Origin: Methylocystis sp.
GTDB taxonomy: Bacteria > Pseudomonadota > Alphaproteobacteria > Rhizobiales > Beijerinckiaceae
Direction: 5' to 3'
Length of the DNA stretch: 64,000 nucleotides
Assembly: GCA_020252485.1 (NCBI GenBank)
Contig: JADCCX010000028.1
Span: 1-64,000, forward strand
Positions 47,060-58,345 of the stretch are shown here, in pieces (within the stretch, counting starts at the first letter, position 1; each line of letters opens with the position of its first letter). The notes below the pieces were generated by a model, which was not told the origin of the DNA, searched no databases, and saw only the letters and a list, made by a program, of their open reading frames with translations. The position numbers and the translations under genes are program-made.

Positions 47060-47464
47060 TCAGGCCTTGGATTGCTGCGCCATCGCCTCGACCAGCGCGA
47101 GGACGCGGTGGCGCAGGTTGGAATCGCCGATCGTCAGAAAGGCTTCCGCCAGGCGTTTCGCTTCTTCCGCCTGGCCCGCTTCGCTCCTGTAAGAGGGGGC
47201 ATGAGGCTCCGCGAAGGCGCCCGACAGCCCATCGGCATCGGCTACGCCATCGAAGAAGTAATTGACTGGCACTTCGAGCACACGGGCAGCAAGCTGCAAG
47301 CGGCTGGCGCCGATGCGGTTGGTCCCCTTCTCGTATTTCTGGACCTGCTGGAATGTAACGCCCAGCGCCTCGCCAAGCTTTTCCTGGCTCATGTCGATAG
47401 AAAGGCGGCGCGTTCGCAACCGCATGCCGACATGTTTGTCTATCGGATTAGAATTCTTGGACAC
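47060..47464 (-). CDS. XRE-type helix-turn-helix regulator between lnt and metK
   Basis: This 134-residue regulator is found at this position in many Hyphomicrobiales. NPIDKHVGMRLRTRRLSIDMSQEKLGEALGVTFQQVQKYEKGTNRIGASRLQLAARVLEV is a complete HTH_XRE domain (about 5-65), and a helical tail follows. GTG at 47464 was chosen because it gives the usual family length and leaves 123 AT-rich bases for a promoter after lnt. An ATG at 47551 would add 29 atypical residues. Location suggests control of metK or methyl-cycle genes, but targets are unknown. Confidence 0.88.
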   Translation of the reverse strand: MSKNSNPIDKHVGMRLRTRRLSIDMSQEKLGEALGVTFQQVQKYEKGTNRIGASRLQLAARVLEVPVNYFFDGVADADGLSGAFAEPHAPSYRSEAGQAEEAKRLAEAFLTIGDSNLRHRVLALVEAMAQQSKA

Positions 47465-47587
47465 GGCAACTTTGCTCTTGTTACTGGGAGTTATGATTGA
47501 AAAGCCCCACGCTCCATCGTAAAGTCCAGCCCAATTGAATAAAACTGCCATCTTAACGGCTAATTCGAAAGCGTCTCTCTGCGAAAA

Positions 47588-49180
47588 TTACCTAATCCGG
47601 GCGTGAACGCAAACACAAAAACATAACAGCAAGAGAATTAGTGCTGGATAATCCCCAAACCGCCTGAACCAGGTCCCGGGGAGCGGCTGCGCCAGCGCAG
47701 TGTCGATCACGCCCGCCTGACCGAGAGGGAGCGAGCGGGTGATGCGCCCTAACGGATCGATGACGGCTGAAATCCCGGTATTGGCCGCCCTGATCTGCGG
47801 CAATCCCTGTTCAATGCTGCGCAAACGCGCCTGCGCCAGATGCTGATAGGGACCGAAGGTGCGCCCGAACCAGCCGTCATTGGTGACATTGATGAGGAGC
47901 CCGGCCTGTACGGCGTCTGCGCCGATCTCACCGGGAAAAATCGCCTCATAGCAGATGAGCGGCAGGGCAGGGGGCAACCCCTTGATCTCCAGCGGCTTGC
48001 GGCGCGCCCCCGCTTCGAATCCGCCGGGGACGGCCACGAACTGGCGCAGCCCAGCCATCTCGAAGAGCTGCTTGAAGGGCAGGTACTCCCCGAAAGGCAC
48101 CAGATGCACCTTGTCATAGCTGTCCGTGATGACGCCATCCGGGCCAATGACGTGAATCGCGTTGAAATAGCGGAAGCGCTGCGCATCCCCGCTGGCGTCC
48201 TCGGCCCGTGCGGCGCCCGTCACCAGCACGGTGCCCGGCCGCAAGAGGTTTGCGATCTGGGCGAGAGCCTGCGGTTCCCTGGCGAGCAGAAACGGGAAGG
48301 GCGATTCCGGCCAGAGCAGATGCGTGATGTCAGCAGGGCCGCTTCCGCCTGACGTGGCCGGCCGGGAGCTCAATGCGATGTAGCGGGAGAGTACCTCCTG
48401 TCCGGACATGCGGTGCTTCTCGCGCTGGCTCAGGTTCGGCTGCATGATCCGGACACGGACATCGGGCAATGGTTCGAGGCGCGTGTCGGCGAGACGCCAA
48501 AGTCCGAAACCTGCGATCGCGGCCGCCAGAATCAGTGCGACGGACGGCAAGGCCAAGCGCGCGGCTGCGCTGCGCCCTGTCGCCAGCACGGCCGGGCTGG
48601 AGAAGATGAAGATCACCAGAATCGTCATGCCGTTCAGGCCGACGAGCGAGGCGACCTGCGCCGTGACATCCGTGGCGCCGAGAGTCTGGCCGAGGCTGTT
48701 CCAGGGGAACCCGGTGAGGATGATGCCGCGCAGCCATTCGACGCTCGCCATGGCGGCCGTGAAGGCGAAAATGCGCCGCCAACCGTCCGACCAGAGCATC
48801 CGGGCCAGCAGGAAGCCCAGCCCGTGAAACAGCGCCAGCGCCGCCGGAAGGCCGATCACGCCAAGGGGCAACGCCCAGGCGAATTGGTCGTCCTCCACGA
48901 GGAAGGCCGCGCCAAGCCACCAGAAACCGCCGAGAAAATAGCCGAATCCGAAGGCCCAGCCGACGGCGAAGGCGGACCTGAGCGTGGGCCCCGAAAACCG
49001 GCCGGGGCCTGCCGTCGAGCCGTCGATAAGCCATACGGCAACCGGAAGCGCCAGACCAAGCGCCACGACCAGATTGACAGGCGGCATCGAAAGGGCGGCG
49101 ACAAGGCCCGCAAGGAATGCCAGCACCAGCCGCTGCCGGCCGGACATGAGCACGACCCGTTGGGCCCAATCCTGGAGCAC
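47588..49180 (-). CDS. lnt: Apolipoprotein N-acyltransferase
   Basis: Lnt (530 residues) adds the third acyl chain to lipoproteins in the inner membrane. About six hydrophobic helices occupy residues 15-210, followed by the periplasmic nitrilase domain. Catalytic residues are the Glu in LLWPESPFPFLL, the Lys in YDKVHLVPFGEYLP and the Cys in PLICYEAIFP. A last helix (LILLLLCFCVCVHARI) closes the protein. The start is GTG at 49180 or ATG at 49147. Neither has a strong ribosome site. It follows the CBS-domain gene by six bases. Confidence 0.95.
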   Translation of the reverse strand: MLQDWAQRVVLMSGRQRLVLAFLAGLVAALSMPPVNLVVALGLALPVAVWLIDGSTAGPGRFSGPTLRSAFAVGWAFGFGYFLGGFWWLGAAFLVEDDQFAWALPLGVIGLPAALALFHGLGFLLARMLWSDGWRRIFAFTAAMASVEWLRGIILTGFPWNSLGQTLGATDVTAQVASLVGLNGMTILVIFIFSSPAVLATGRSAAARLALPSVALILAAAIAGFGLWRLADTRLEPLPDVRVRIMQPNLSQREKHRMSGQEVLSRYIALSSRPATSGGSGPADITHLLWPESPFPFLLAREPQALAQIANLLRPGTVLVTGAARAEDASGDAQRFRYFNAIHVIGPDGVITDSYDKVHLVPFGEYLPFKQLFEMAGLRQFVAVPGGFEAGARRKPLEIKGLPPALPLICYEAIFPGEIGADAVQAGLLINVTNDGWFGRTFGPYQHLAQARLRSIEQGLPQIRAANTGISAVIDPLGRITRSLPLGQAGVIDTALAQPLPGTWFRRFGDYPALILLLLCFCVCVHARIR

Positions 49181-49186
49181 GATTGG

Positions 49187-50227
49187 CTAAGCTTTCAGTT
49201 GGGTCGGCGGGAGACCGTCCTCGATCGTCGGATCCATGGACGGCCTTTGGGCGGCGCTTCGCTCGCTCCGCCGGTGGATGCGCACCCGCTTGATCCGGCG
49301 AGGATCGGCGTCAAGAACTTCGAACTCCAGCCCCAGCGGGCTGCGGATCAATTCCCCGCGCGAGGGCACTCTCTGCGCCAGCGTCACAATAAGGCCGCCA
49401 ATCGTATCGACCTCCGTCGCGCCGGGGTCGGCCTTGAAATCGACGCTGAGCTTCGCTCCGACCTCGTCGAGGCCGGCCTTGGCATCGGCGACGAAGGTGA
49501 GCCCGTTATCCTCCATTTCGATCAGCGCCCGGCCCTGATCGTCATGCTCATCCTCGATATCACCGACGATCATCTCGACCAGGTCCTCGATCGAAACGAG
49601 ACCATCGGTGCCGCCATACTCGTCGACGACAAGCGCCATATGCGTTCGCGTCGCCTGCATCCGGACGAGCAGGTCCATGGCAGGCATGGAAGGCGGAACG
49701 TAAAGGACAGGCCGCAGGAGCTTGGCGGAGATCAGCGTCGCCGACATGTCGACGAGGCCGAGATCGATGGATGACGGGACTTTGCGGCGACGGGTCCCCG
49801 GCAAACCGATCTCCGCCTTTGTCGACAGGAAGTCGAGAAAGTCGCGGATATGGACCATGCCCTTGGGATCATCGAGCGTGTCGCCATAGGCCGGGAGCCG
49901 CGAATGCCCCTGAGTGCGGAACACGCGCAGCAGATCGCTTAATGTAATGTCCGCCGCGACCGCGATGATTTCGGCGCGGGGAATCATGACATCGGCCACG
50001 CGCACGCTGCGGATGCCGAGGATATTGCGCAGCATGGCGCGCTCCTGCGGCGTGAACTCCGCGCCGGGGCCGCGTTCTTCAAGGGCATCCTCGATATTGT
50101 CGCGGATCGAAGCCGTGCTCTTGAAGCCCAGCACCGCCTTGAGCCGGCCGATCCAACCGTCAGCCGATTGCGGCGATTCCTCCCGCGAATCCGGTGTCTG
50201 TTCAGACCTCTCGCCGGTCGAACTCAT
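49187..50227 (-). CDS. CBS-domain protein, CorC/HlyC-type
   Basis: This 346-residue cytoplasmic protein has paired CBS domains ([40 protein letters not shown] and the following [57 protein letters not shown]). A C-terminal transporter-associated CorC_HlyC domain follows (about 260-335). Members are linked to magnesium/cobalt efflux or general membrane homeostasis. It has no transmembrane segment. Its ATG overlaps the ybeY stop by four bases, a conserved order (phoH-ybeY-CBS-lnt). Confidence 0.95.
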   Translation of the reverse strand: MSSTGERSEQTPDSREESPQSADGWIGRLKAVLGFKSTASIRDNIEDALEERGPGAEFTPQERAMLRNILGIRSVRVADVMIPRAEIIAVAADITLSDLLRVFRTQGHSRLPAYGDTLDDPKGMVHIRDFLDFLSTKAEIGLPGTRRRKVPSSIDLGLVDMSATLISAKLLRPVLYVPPSMPAMDLLVRMQATRTHMALVVDEYGGTDGLVSIEDLVEMIVGDIEDEHDDQGRALIEMEDNGLTFVADAKAGLDEVGAKLSVDFKADPGATEVDTIGGLIVTLAQRVPSRGELIRSPLGLEFEVLDADPRRIKRVRIHRRSERSAAQRPSMDPTIEDGLPPTQLKA

Positions 50228-50742
50228 CCTGCCATTGTCTCCAGTGGTTCCGAACCTTCGTAGGGGTCCGGCACGCCAAGCGCCGCAAGAATCGCGGTTT
50301 CGAGCTTCTCCATACGCTCTGCCTCTGTGGCAGTCACGTGGTCATGACCGAGGAGATGCAGCACGCCATGCACGACGAGATGGGTGAAGTGATCGTCGAA
50401 CGGCCTTCCGGCCTCGCGCGCTTCGGCGATCACCGTTTCGCGGGCGAGGATGATGTCCCCCAGATAGGGCGCCTGCGCGAGCCCGGCCGGCAAGACGCCG
50501 GGAAAGGAGAGGACGTTGGTTGCCTTGTCCTTGCCCCGCCAGCGGCGGTTGGCGTCCCTGACGCGCGCGTCGTCAGCCAACGAAATCGCGAGTTCCGCAC
50601 CCGCCTGAACGGGGATTCCGCTCATCGCCACGGCCAGCCGTGCGGCCTGACGGGCCCTAGCAGCGACGCCCGGCGGCGAATTCCATCCCGGTGCAGCTTT
50701 CTGGATATCGATCCGGAGGTCAGGAAGCCGCTGCCGCGTCAC
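50224..50742 (-). CDS. ybeY: rRNA maturation RNase YbeY
   Basis: YbeY (172 residues) is a zinc-dependent endonuclease for 16S rRNA 3'-end processing and ribosome quality control. Family features are WRGKDKATNVLSFPG, GDIILARETVIAEA and the metal site HLVVHGVLHLLGHDH with three His. The start is GTG overlapping the phoH stop (GTGA). Confidence 0.97.
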   Translation of the reverse strand: MTRQRLPDLRIDIQKAAPGWNSPPGVAARARQAARLAVAMSGIPVQAGAELAISLADDARVRDANRRWRGKDKATNVLSFPGVLPAGLAQAPYLGDIILARETVIAEAREAGRPFDDHFTHLVVHGVLHLLGHDHVTATEAERMEKLETAILAALGVPDPYEGSEPLETMAG

Positions 50743-51791
50743 AGCTCGCGCCGCTGATGGATCCCGCCAGCGTCCTCATAGGCCTTGACGATGCGGCGTA
50801 CGAGATCGTGCCGCACCACATCCGCATGGCCGAAGGTGACATGGCCGACGCCTTCGACAGCCGGCAGCAGCGAAACCGCCTCGATCAGGCCGGATTTCTG
50901 GCCCGGCGGCAGATCGATCTGCGTCGGATCACCGGTGATGATCATGCGCGAGCCCTCGCCAAGGCGGGTCAGGAACATCTTCATCTGCATGGAAGTGGTA
51001 TTCTGCGCCTCGTCCAGCAGGATGACCGCGTTGGAGAGCGTGCGGCCGCGCATGAAGGCGAGCGGCGCCACTTCGATCTGGCCGGTCTGCAAGCCGCGTT
51101 CGACGATGCGGGCCTCCATGAAATCATAGAGCGCGTCGTAGATCGGGCGCAGATAGGGATCGACCTTGTCCTTCATGTCGCCCGGCAGAAATCCGAGCCG
51201 CTCGCCGGCCTCAACCGCCGGACGCGAGAGGATCAGCCGCTCGGCCTGCCCCTGCTCCATCAATTGCACGGCATGGCCAACGGCCAGCCAGGTCTTGCCC
51301 GTGCCCGCCGGGCCTTCGGCGAAAACGAGTTCGTTGCGCTTAAGCGCCCGGAGGTAAGCATCCTGCGCCGCGTTGCGGGCCCTGACGGGACCCCTCTTAC
51401 GCGTCACAATCTGCTCGAAGCTGACCTTGCCGCTGGTGTCGCCTTTCGAGGGAAAGAGCGACCCCTGCAAGGCTGCTTCCTGGAGGGCGCCATCCACATC
51501 GCCGGTTGTGAAGGCCCGGCCGCCCTTCGCCTGCTCATAGAGCATGTCGAGCGTGCGCTTCGCCTTGTCGACCGCGTCCCGCGAACCCTTGACGGTCAGA
51601 TGGTTGCCGTTGACGGTCGCGATCACGGCAAGCCGCCGCTCGATATGCGCGAGATTCTGGTCATATTGGCCAAGCACGAGGCTGGCCCGCTTGTTGTCAC
51701 CGAAGGACAGCGTGATCTCTGTCGGCCCGTTGGGCCCTGCCGGCGGCACTGTTGCCGGCTCGGATGCCGCCGCACGCTGGGATGTTGTCAA
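50739..51791 (-). CDS. phoH: PhoH family ATPase
   Basis: This PhoH/PhoL-type protein of about 350 residues pairs functionally with YbeY in RNA metabolism. An N-terminal KH-like segment (RRLAVIATVNGNHLTVKGSRDAVDKAKRTLDMLYEQA) precedes the P-loop GPAGTGKTWLAVGHAV and the Walker B region VILLDEAQNTTSMQMKMFLTRLGEGSRMIITGDPTQIDLP. The start was placed at TTG 51791 because AGGGGA sits seven bases before it and it lies just after the miaB stop. GTG at 51845 would overlap miaB by 35 bases and has no clear ribosome site. Confidence 0.93.
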   Translation of the reverse strand: MTTSQRAAASEPATVPPAGPNGPTEITLSFGDNKRASLVLGQYDQNLAHIERRLAVIATVNGNHLTVKGSRDAVDKAKRTLDMLYEQAKGGRAFTTGDVDGALQEAALQGSLFPSKGDTSGKVSFEQIVTRKRGPVRARNAAQDAYLRALKRNELVFAEGPAGTGKTWLAVGHAVQLMEQGQAERLILSRPAVEAGERLGFLPGDMKDKVDPYLRPIYDALYDFMEARIVERGLQTGQIEVAPLAFMRGRTLSNAVILLDEAQNTTSMQMKMFLTRLGEGSRMIITGDPTQIDLPPGQKSGLIEAVSLLPAVEGVGHVTFGHADVVRHDLVRRIVKAYEDAGGIHQRREL

Positions 51792-51810
51792 GCCGGTTTC
51801 CCCTGTTGGC

Positions 51811-53253
<1,443 letters not shown>

Positions 53254-53261
53254 AGGCTCTC

Positions 53262-54152
53262 CTAGCCGATCAGCGCTGGCATCGCGAGCCCCTTCCGCGC
53301 GCACCACGCCTTCAGCGTGTTGTAGAGCAGGCAGGCGATTGTCATCGGGCCGACGCCGCCGGGCACCGGCGTGATGGCGCCCGCCACCGCCGCCGCTTCC
53401 CCGTAGGCTACATCGCCGACGAGCTTTGTCTTGCCGGGTTCGGCGGCGGGGACGCGGTTGATGCCGACATCGATGACGATGGCGCCGGGCTTCACCCAAT
53501 CGCCGCGGATCATCTCCGGGCGGCCGACAGCGGCCACCAGGATATCGGCGCGGCGGCAAAGCGCGGGCAGGCCGCGCGTCTTCGAATGCGCCACCGTCAC
53601 CGTGCAGCTTTCCGCGATCAGGAGCTGCGCCATGGGTTTGCCGACGATGCTGGAGCGTCCCACCACAACCGCGTCGAGACCGGTAAGATCGGCGCGGATG
53701 GATTTGATCAGCATCAGCGAGCCAAGCGGCGTACAGGGCACCATCGCATCCTGCCCGATGGCGAGACGGCCGACGTTGACCGGGTGGAAACCGTCCACAT
53801 CCTTCGCGGGGTCGATGGCCTCGATCACCGTGTCGGCGGAAATGTGCCTTGGCAGCGGCAATTGCACGAGGATGCCATCGACCGCCGGATCGGCGTTGAG
53901 CGCCGCCACCAGCGCCAGCAGCTCGGCCTCGCTGACCGTGGCGGGCAGCTTGTGTTCGATGGAGCGCATGCCGGCTTCCACCGTGCGTTTGCCCTTGCTG
54001 CGCACATAGACCTGGCTGGCCGGATCCTCGCCCACCAGCACCACGGCGAGGCCAGGCGCTGCATGTCCGGCCCGGGTGAACTCCGCCACCGCCCCGCCGA
54101 TGCGGGCGCGCAATGTTTCGGAAAAGGCGTTGCCATCGATGATCTGTGCCAT
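53262..54152 (-). CDS. folD: Methylenetetrahydrofolate dehydrogenase/cyclohydrolase FolD
   Basis: FolD (296 residues) interconverts 5,10-methylene- and 10-formyl-tetrahydrofolate. [14 protein letters not shown] contains the catalytic Lys. [45 protein letters not shown] and [17 protein letters not shown] are family signatures. The ATG at 54152 gives the standard [11 protein letters not shown] start. An upstream in-frame extension is not conserved. Its presence directly before miaB is a less usual neighbour. Confidence 0.97.
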   Translation of the reverse strand: MAQIIDGNAFSETLRARIGGAVAEFTRAGHAAPGLAVVLVGEDPASQVYVRSKGKRTVEAGMRSIEHKLPATVSEAELLALVAALNADPAVDGILVQLPLPRHISADTVIEAIDPAKDVDGFHPVNVGRLAIGQDAMVPCTPLGSLMLIKSIRADLTGLDAVVVGRSSIVGKPMAQLLIAESCTVTVAHSKTRGLPALCRRADILVAAVGRPEMIRGDWVKPGAIVIDVGINRVPAAEPGKTKLVGDVAYGEAAAVAGAITPVPGGVGPMTIACLLYNTLKAWCARKGLAMPALIG

Positions 54153-54302
54153 GCCGGGCGTTTGACGCCGGCGAGGCCGGATGACAAGCGGCTTGCGAAG
54201 ATAATTCTCTTTGCCTGAACAGAAACGGGGTTCCAGGAATGGGAACAGGAACGGGCGTTGCGATCTCATCGAACGGCCCTTCAAAGGCAAGGATGAATCC
54301 CG

Positions 54303-54650
54303 CTACAGGAAGATCGCCGCAAATCCTGCTTTCATCGTCTCCTTGTCGGCATCGGACAATGCCCCGATCCGGCGCGGCACGAGCGCCTGAGGCAATGTGA
54401 AGAGCTTCCAGCGGACAACGGACGGATGACGCAGCCCGCAGGCGATAAAATCGGCAATGCGCAGATCGCTCGGCCACTGCGTCTCCGCCGCAGTTGTGAT
54501 CATTGCCGCGACGACATGGCCGTGTTCGCGGTTGAAGGCGGCCTTGGAGAGAACAAGCACCGGTCTTGGTTTTTGCTGATCGCTCGAGGTGAACGGGAAC
54601 ATTGCGACGGCAACGTCCCAGCGCTCGAAGACGAGCGGTTCAGAGATCAT
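54303..54650 (-). CDS. PemK/MazF-type toxin
   Basis: This 115-residue protein is of the type II toxin PemK/MazF fold. [28 protein letters not shown] matches the conserved N-terminal barrel with the RPVLVLS core. [11 protein letters not shown] and [23 protein letters not shown] match the later strands. Family members are mRNA endonucleases. It overlaps the preceding small gene by 11 bases, the order antitoxin then toxin. The AbrB/MazE-like orphan at 136-393 is a different antitoxin type and not the adjacent partner. Activity is inferred. Confidence 0.85.
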   Translation of the reverse strand: MISEPLVFERWDVAVAMFPFTSSDQQKPRPVLVLSKAAFNREHGHVVAAMITTAAETQWPSDLRIADFIACGLRHPSVVRWKLFTLPQALVPRRIGALSDADKETMKAGFAAIFL

Positions 54651-54999
54651 TATAGGCTGCGTTGTCGGAAGGGCTGTCCCATTCGCCGAGCAAATGTCCG
54701 ATGGATTGAAGATAGGGCTCGGCCGCTGGCGCTTTCAGAAGCGCGATAGGCACCCGCTCCCCGCGCCGTTCGCTGTAGAGCTTGTTCCAGTAATCCCTGG
54801 AGGTTTCATCCGGTCTGATGCCGGAGGTTTGCCGGCCATCGGAGCCGTTTTTCATTTTGCGGAAGAGGAGGATTTTGCCATCGATCTGAAGCGCAACGGG
54901 TGCGTTCTCAGCAAGGTTCAGAATATGGCGCTGAATATCTTCCCCGTCCTGAACATGTTTGGCCCAGATCGAGTTATCCGAGATTTTGACGAATGCCAT
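54640..54999 (-). CDS. Probable antitoxin of the PemK/MazF-type toxin
   Basis: This 119-residue protein starts MAFVKISDNSIWAKHVQDGEDIQRHILNLAENAPVALQIDGK, then IRPDETSRDYWNKLYSERRGERVPIAL. I do not recognise a named family with certainty. The call rests on position (immediately upstream, 11-base overlap with the toxin) and size. The ATG at 54999 follows GGGAGG. An ATG seven codons upstream is less well placed. No AbrB or ribbon-helix-helix motif is evident, so the pair may be a less common antitoxin type. A strong hairpin sits 22 bases upstream. Confidence 0.7.
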   Translation of the reverse strand: MAFVKISDNSIWAKHVQDGEDIQRHILNLAENAPVALQIDGKILLFRKMKNGSDGRQTSGIRPDETSRDYWNKLYSERRGERVPIALLKAPAAEPYLQSIGHLLGEWDSPSDNAAYNDL

Positions 55000-55020
55000 G
55001 CAAACCTCCCTCTTGGCCAA

Positions 55021-55280
55021 AGGGGGTGGGTGGCTACCCCACCCCCTAGGTACTCTCTTTCAGGCGCCAATGCAAGTGATGCCCCCTCCCTGGCACGGCC
55101 CTGAACCCGGTTTTTCGATTGCCTCGATGAGCACCCATCCCGCCCCCTTGCGGGGCGGGTGGCCCGGACCCCGGACTTGATCCGGGGGAAGGGCCGGGTG
55201 GGGGGCTTTTCTCATTTTCACCCTCATGATCACCCCTCCCCGGCGGCTTCCGCCGCCGACCCTCCCCGTCAAGGGGAGGG
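55021..55280. repeat. Array of GC-rich hairpins in a 416-base non-coding gap
   Basis: The interval 55000-55415 holds no convincing gene. It contains successive inverted repeats: AGGGGGTGGG / CCCACCCCCT (55021-55047), CCCGCCCC / GGGGCGGG (55139-55159), CCGGA / TCCGG (about 55171-55185), GGCGG / CCGCC (about 55242-55256) and CCCTCCCC / GGGGAGGG (about 55260-55280). None is followed by a clear T run. The arrangement resembles composite intergenic repeats of alphaproteobacteria. Confidence 0.75.
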
Positions 55281-55415
55281 ATGGAGCCCGATCGTTAACC
55301 CGGATTCATAGCCCTGCCCCTCCCTTGCTCCGCTGCCTTCTCCCTGATTATAAGCCAGCCATTCCATCATCATGCGGTCGATCACGGGCCGGAAAGGGCG
55401 CTCAAGGGCTTCGCC

Positions 55416-56162
55416 ATGGCAGGGCATTCGCAATTCAAGAACATCATGCACCGCAAGGGGCGGCAGGATGCGATCAAATCGAAGCTCTTCTCGAAGCTGT
55501 CGCGCGAGATCACCGTTGCGGCGAAGCTCGGCCTCCCCGATCCGGCGATGAATGCGCGGCTGCGCATGGCCATCATCGCGGCGCGGGCGCAGAGCATGCC
55601 GAACGACAATATCAAGCGCGCCATCTCCAAGGCCTCGGGCGCCGATGCTGAGAATTACGACGAGATCCGCTACGAGGGCTATGGGCCGGGCGGCACGGCG
55701 ATCATCATCGAGGCGATGACCGATAACCGCAACCGCACCGCCTCCGACATCCGCTCCTATTTCACCAAGGCCGGCGGCAATCTTGCCGAGACGGGCGCCG
55801 TCTCCTTCATGTTCGACAAGGTGGGACAGGTGGAATTCGAGGCCGCTGTCGCCTCCGGGGACGCGATGCTGGAAGCGGCCATCGAGGCCGGCGCCGATGA
55901 TGTCGCCTCGGACGAAAGCGGCCATGTGATCACCTGCGGCGTCACCGATCTGGCCGAAGTCTCCACCGCGCTGGAGGCGAAATTCGGCAGCCCCCGCAAA
56001 TCGGCTTTCGTCTGGCGGCCGCAAAACACCGTCGGCGTCGATGACGAGGCGGGCGAAAAGATCATCAAGCTGATGGGCTTGCTCGATGAGCATGACGACG
56101 TGCAGAACGTCTATTCCAACTTCGAGATTTCCGACGCGCTGATGCAGAAGATGAGCGGCTGA
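55416..56162 (+). CDS. YebC/PmpR family (TACO1-type) protein
   Basis: This 248-residue protein starts [32 protein letters not shown] and carries [38 protein letters not shown] and VYSNFEIS. All are strict YebC landmarks. The family is described both as DNA-binding regulators and as factors acting on translation through TACO1-like function. It precedes ruvC and ruvA on the same strand, a widespread order. Confidence 0.96.
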   Translation: MAGHSQFKNIMHRKGRQDAIKSKLFSKLSREITVAAKLGLPDPAMNARLRMAIIAARAQSMPNDNIKRAISKASGADAENYDEIRYEGYGPGGTAIIIEAMTDNRNRTASDIRSYFTKAGGNLAETGAVSFMFDKVGQVEFEAAVASGDAMLEAAIEAGADDVASDESGHVITCGVTDLAEVSTALEAKFGSPRKSAFVWRPQNTVGVDDEAGEKIIKLMGLLDEHDDVQNVYSNFEISDALMQKMSG

Positions 56163-56291
56163 GGGGCCGGTGATCAGCCACTGGCATCGCAATGATGGTT
56201 GCCGGGATGCGCATCACAAGATCATGAACGGTTGCGTGTATCGCGCCTTGTATGGATCAGCTGTCCCGAACCCGCTACCCAAGGCTCCGTC

Positions 56292-56792
56292 ATGCTCGCA
56301 CCACATCCGATTCGCATCCTCGGCATCGATCCCGGCCTCCGCAGATGCGGCTGGGGCGTGATCGAGAGCCTGGGTTCGAAGCTTTCCTTTGTGGCCTGCG
56401 GCTCCATCGACCCGTCCGACAAGCTGGCGCTCAGCGAACGGCTGAAACGCATCCATGAGGGGCTGACGGCGATCGTCTCCCAATGGCGGCCGGATGAAGC
56501 CGCCATCGAGGAGACCTTCGTCAACAAGGACGCCCGCGCCACCTTGAAGCTGGGCGCCGCGCGCGGGGTCGCCATGGTTGTGCCAGCGCTGGCGGGTCTC
56601 GGCGTGGCGGAATATGCGCCGAACCAGGTCAAGAAGACGGTCGTCGGCTCCGGTCACGCCGAAAAGCAGCAGATCCGCCTGATGATCGGCGTGTTGCTCC
56701 CGAAAGCCGATCCGCAAAGCGAGGATGCGGCCGATGCCTTGGCCATCGCCATCTGCCATGCGCACAGCCGGAACGTGAGGGTGTTGGGATGA
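56292..56792 (+). CDS. ruvC: Holliday junction resolvase RuvC
   Basis: RuvC (166 residues) cuts Holliday junctions during recombination. The catalytic acids appear in [41 protein letters not shown] and [16 protein letters not shown] (Asp, Glu, Asp/Asp pattern). The ATG at 56292 is preceded by AAGG. A longer in-frame start upstream adds an atypical stretch. Its stop overlaps the ruvA ATG by four bases. Confidence 0.97.
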   Translation: MLAPHPIRILGIDPGLRRCGWGVIESLGSKLSFVACGSIDPSDKLALSERLKRIHEGLTAIVSQWRPDEAAIEETFVNKDARATLKLGAARGVAMVVPALAGLGVAEYAPNQVKKTVVGSGHAEKQQIRLMIGVLLPKADPQSEDAADALAIAICHAHSRNVRVLG

Positions 56793-57406
56793 TCGGCAAG
56801 CTCAGGGGCATCATCGACAGTTACGGCGACGATTTCGTCATCATCGATGTCGGCGGCGTGGGTTATGTCGCCTTCTGCTCAGGGCGGACGCTGCAGGCCC
56901 TGCCGAAGCCCGGAGAGGCGGCGGCGCTCGCCATCGAAACCTATGTCCGCGAGGACCAGATCAAGCTCTTCGGCTTCGCGAGCGATGTCGAGCGCGAATG
57001 GTTCCGTCTGCTTCTGAATGTGCAGGGCGTCGGCACCAAGGTGGCGCTCGCCATCCTTTCCACGTTCAAGGCGGGCGATCTCGCCTCCGCCATCGCGCTG
57101 AAGGATGTCGCGGCGATCACCCGCACGCCGGGCGTAGGCAAGAAGCTCGCCGAACGCATCGTGCTCGATCTGAAAGACAAGGCGCCGGCCTTCGGCAGCG
57201 TCGATCCGGCCGTGATGAAGCTGCAGGGCGATATGGATGCGAAGCGCGCGCCGGCGCCAGCGATCGACGCGGTCTCGGCGCTGGTCAATCTCGGCTATCA
57301 GCAGGTGCAGGCTTCCTCCGCCGTCGCCGCTGCCATGAAGGTCGCGGGCGAAGCGCCGAAAACGGAGGCGCTGATACGGCTGGCGCTGAAGGAGCTGGCG
57401 CGTTAG
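56789..57406 (+). CDS. ruvA: Holliday junction branch migration subunit RuvA
   Basis: RuvA (205 residues) binds four-way junctions and recruits the RuvB motor. Domain I has [27 protein letters not shown]. Domain II carries two helix-hairpin-helix motifs ([17 protein letters not shown] and [22 protein letters not shown]). Domain III contacts RuvB ([17 protein letters not shown]). ruvB, normally next, is absent here. An EamA exporter gene follows after ten bases. Confidence 0.97.
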   Translation: MIGKLRGIIDSYGDDFVIIDVGGVGYVAFCSGRTLQALPKPGEAAALAIETYVREDQIKLFGFASDVEREWFRLLLNVQGVGTKVALAILSTFKAGDLASAIALKDVAAITRTPGVGKKLAERIVLDLKDKAPAFGSVDPAVMKLQGDMDAKRAPAPAIDAVSALVNLGYQQVQASSAVAAAMKVAGEAPKTEALIRLALKELAR

Positions 57407-57416
57407 TCGCCCTCCC

Positions 57417-58304
57417 ATGTCACCGCAGCGCGCCTTCGTCCTCGCCACGCCGGCCCTGTTCGTCTTCCTGTGGTCGACGGGCTGGATCGCGGCTAAATCC
57501 GCGACGCCGCATGCCGATCCTTTGTGGTTCCTGACGATCCGCTTCGCCTGCGCGTCGGTGGCCATTGCGGCCTTCGCGCTCGCGGTCGGCGCGCCATGGC
57601 CGAAGGACCGGATGGCCTGGATGCATGCCATCGTCTCGGGCATGCTGCTCCATGGCATTTATCTTGGCGGCGTCTGGTGGGCTGTGAAGCATGGCCTGAC
57701 GGCGGGCATCTCCGGCCTTCTCGCCGCGCTGCAGCCTCTGCTGACGGCGCTGCTGGCTCCGTTCTTGCTCGGTGAGGTGATCTCGCGACGCCAATGGGCG
57801 GGCGTCGCGACAGGGCTCGTCGGCGTTGTCCTCGTCCTCTCGCCGAAGCTGGGGGTGACCTTCGGCGGCGCCGGCGCGGCGGCCTGGGCGGCGCTCGGCG
57901 TCAATATCGTCGGCATGCTCGCGGTGACAGCTGGGAGTTTCTATCAGAAACGCTATGTCTCGACGGCGGATCTGCGCACGGTGACGTCGGTGCAATACAT
58001 CGGCGCGCTGCTGATCGTGGCGCCGGTTTCGATGGCGACCGAGCCGCTGTTTTTCGACCATAGCCTCGAAATTTACGCCGTGCTCGCCTGGTCGGTGCTC
58101 GTGCTTTCGGTTTTCAACATCGCGCTGCTTCTGGTGATGATCAATCGCGGAGAGGTCACCCGCGTTTCGGCGCTGATCTATCTCGTGCCGTCCACTGTCG
58201 CCGTTCAGGCCTGGCTGATCTTCGGTGAAACGCTGACGCCTGTGCAGGGTCTGGGCATGGTGCTGACGGCGGTCGGAGTCTATCTCGCGACGTCAAGGCA
58301 GTAA
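57417..58304 (+). CDS. EamA/DMT-family inner-membrane transporter
   Basis: This 295-residue protein has about ten hydrophobic helices in two EamA repeats, starting FVLATPALFVFLWSTGWIAAKSATPHADPLWFLTIRFACA. The typical first-repeat ending is LLAALQPLLTALLAPFLLGEVISRRQWAGVATGLVGVVLV and the second-repeat ending is ALIYLVPSTVAVQAWLIFGETLTPVQGLGMVLTAVGVYLA. Such proteins export or import small metabolites. The substrate is not predictable. It may share a transcript with yebC-ruvC-ruvA. Confidence 0.9.
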   Translation: MSPQRAFVLATPALFVFLWSTGWIAAKSATPHADPLWFLTIRFACASVAIAAFALAVGAPWPKDRMAWMHAIVSGMLLHGIYLGGVWWAVKHGLTAGISGLLAALQPLLTALLAPFLLGEVISRRQWAGVATGLVGVVLVLSPKLGVTFGGAGAAAWAALGVNIVGMLAVTAGSFYQKRYVSTADLRTVTSVQYIGALLIVAPVSMATEPLFFDHSLEIYAVLAWSVLVLSVFNIALLLVMINRGEVTRVSALIYLVPSTVAVQAWLIFGETLTPVQGLGMVLTAVGVYLATSRQ

Positions 58305-58345
58305 GCGGTCCCGAAAACGGCCCGAATCACCTATGACCTTAAGGC

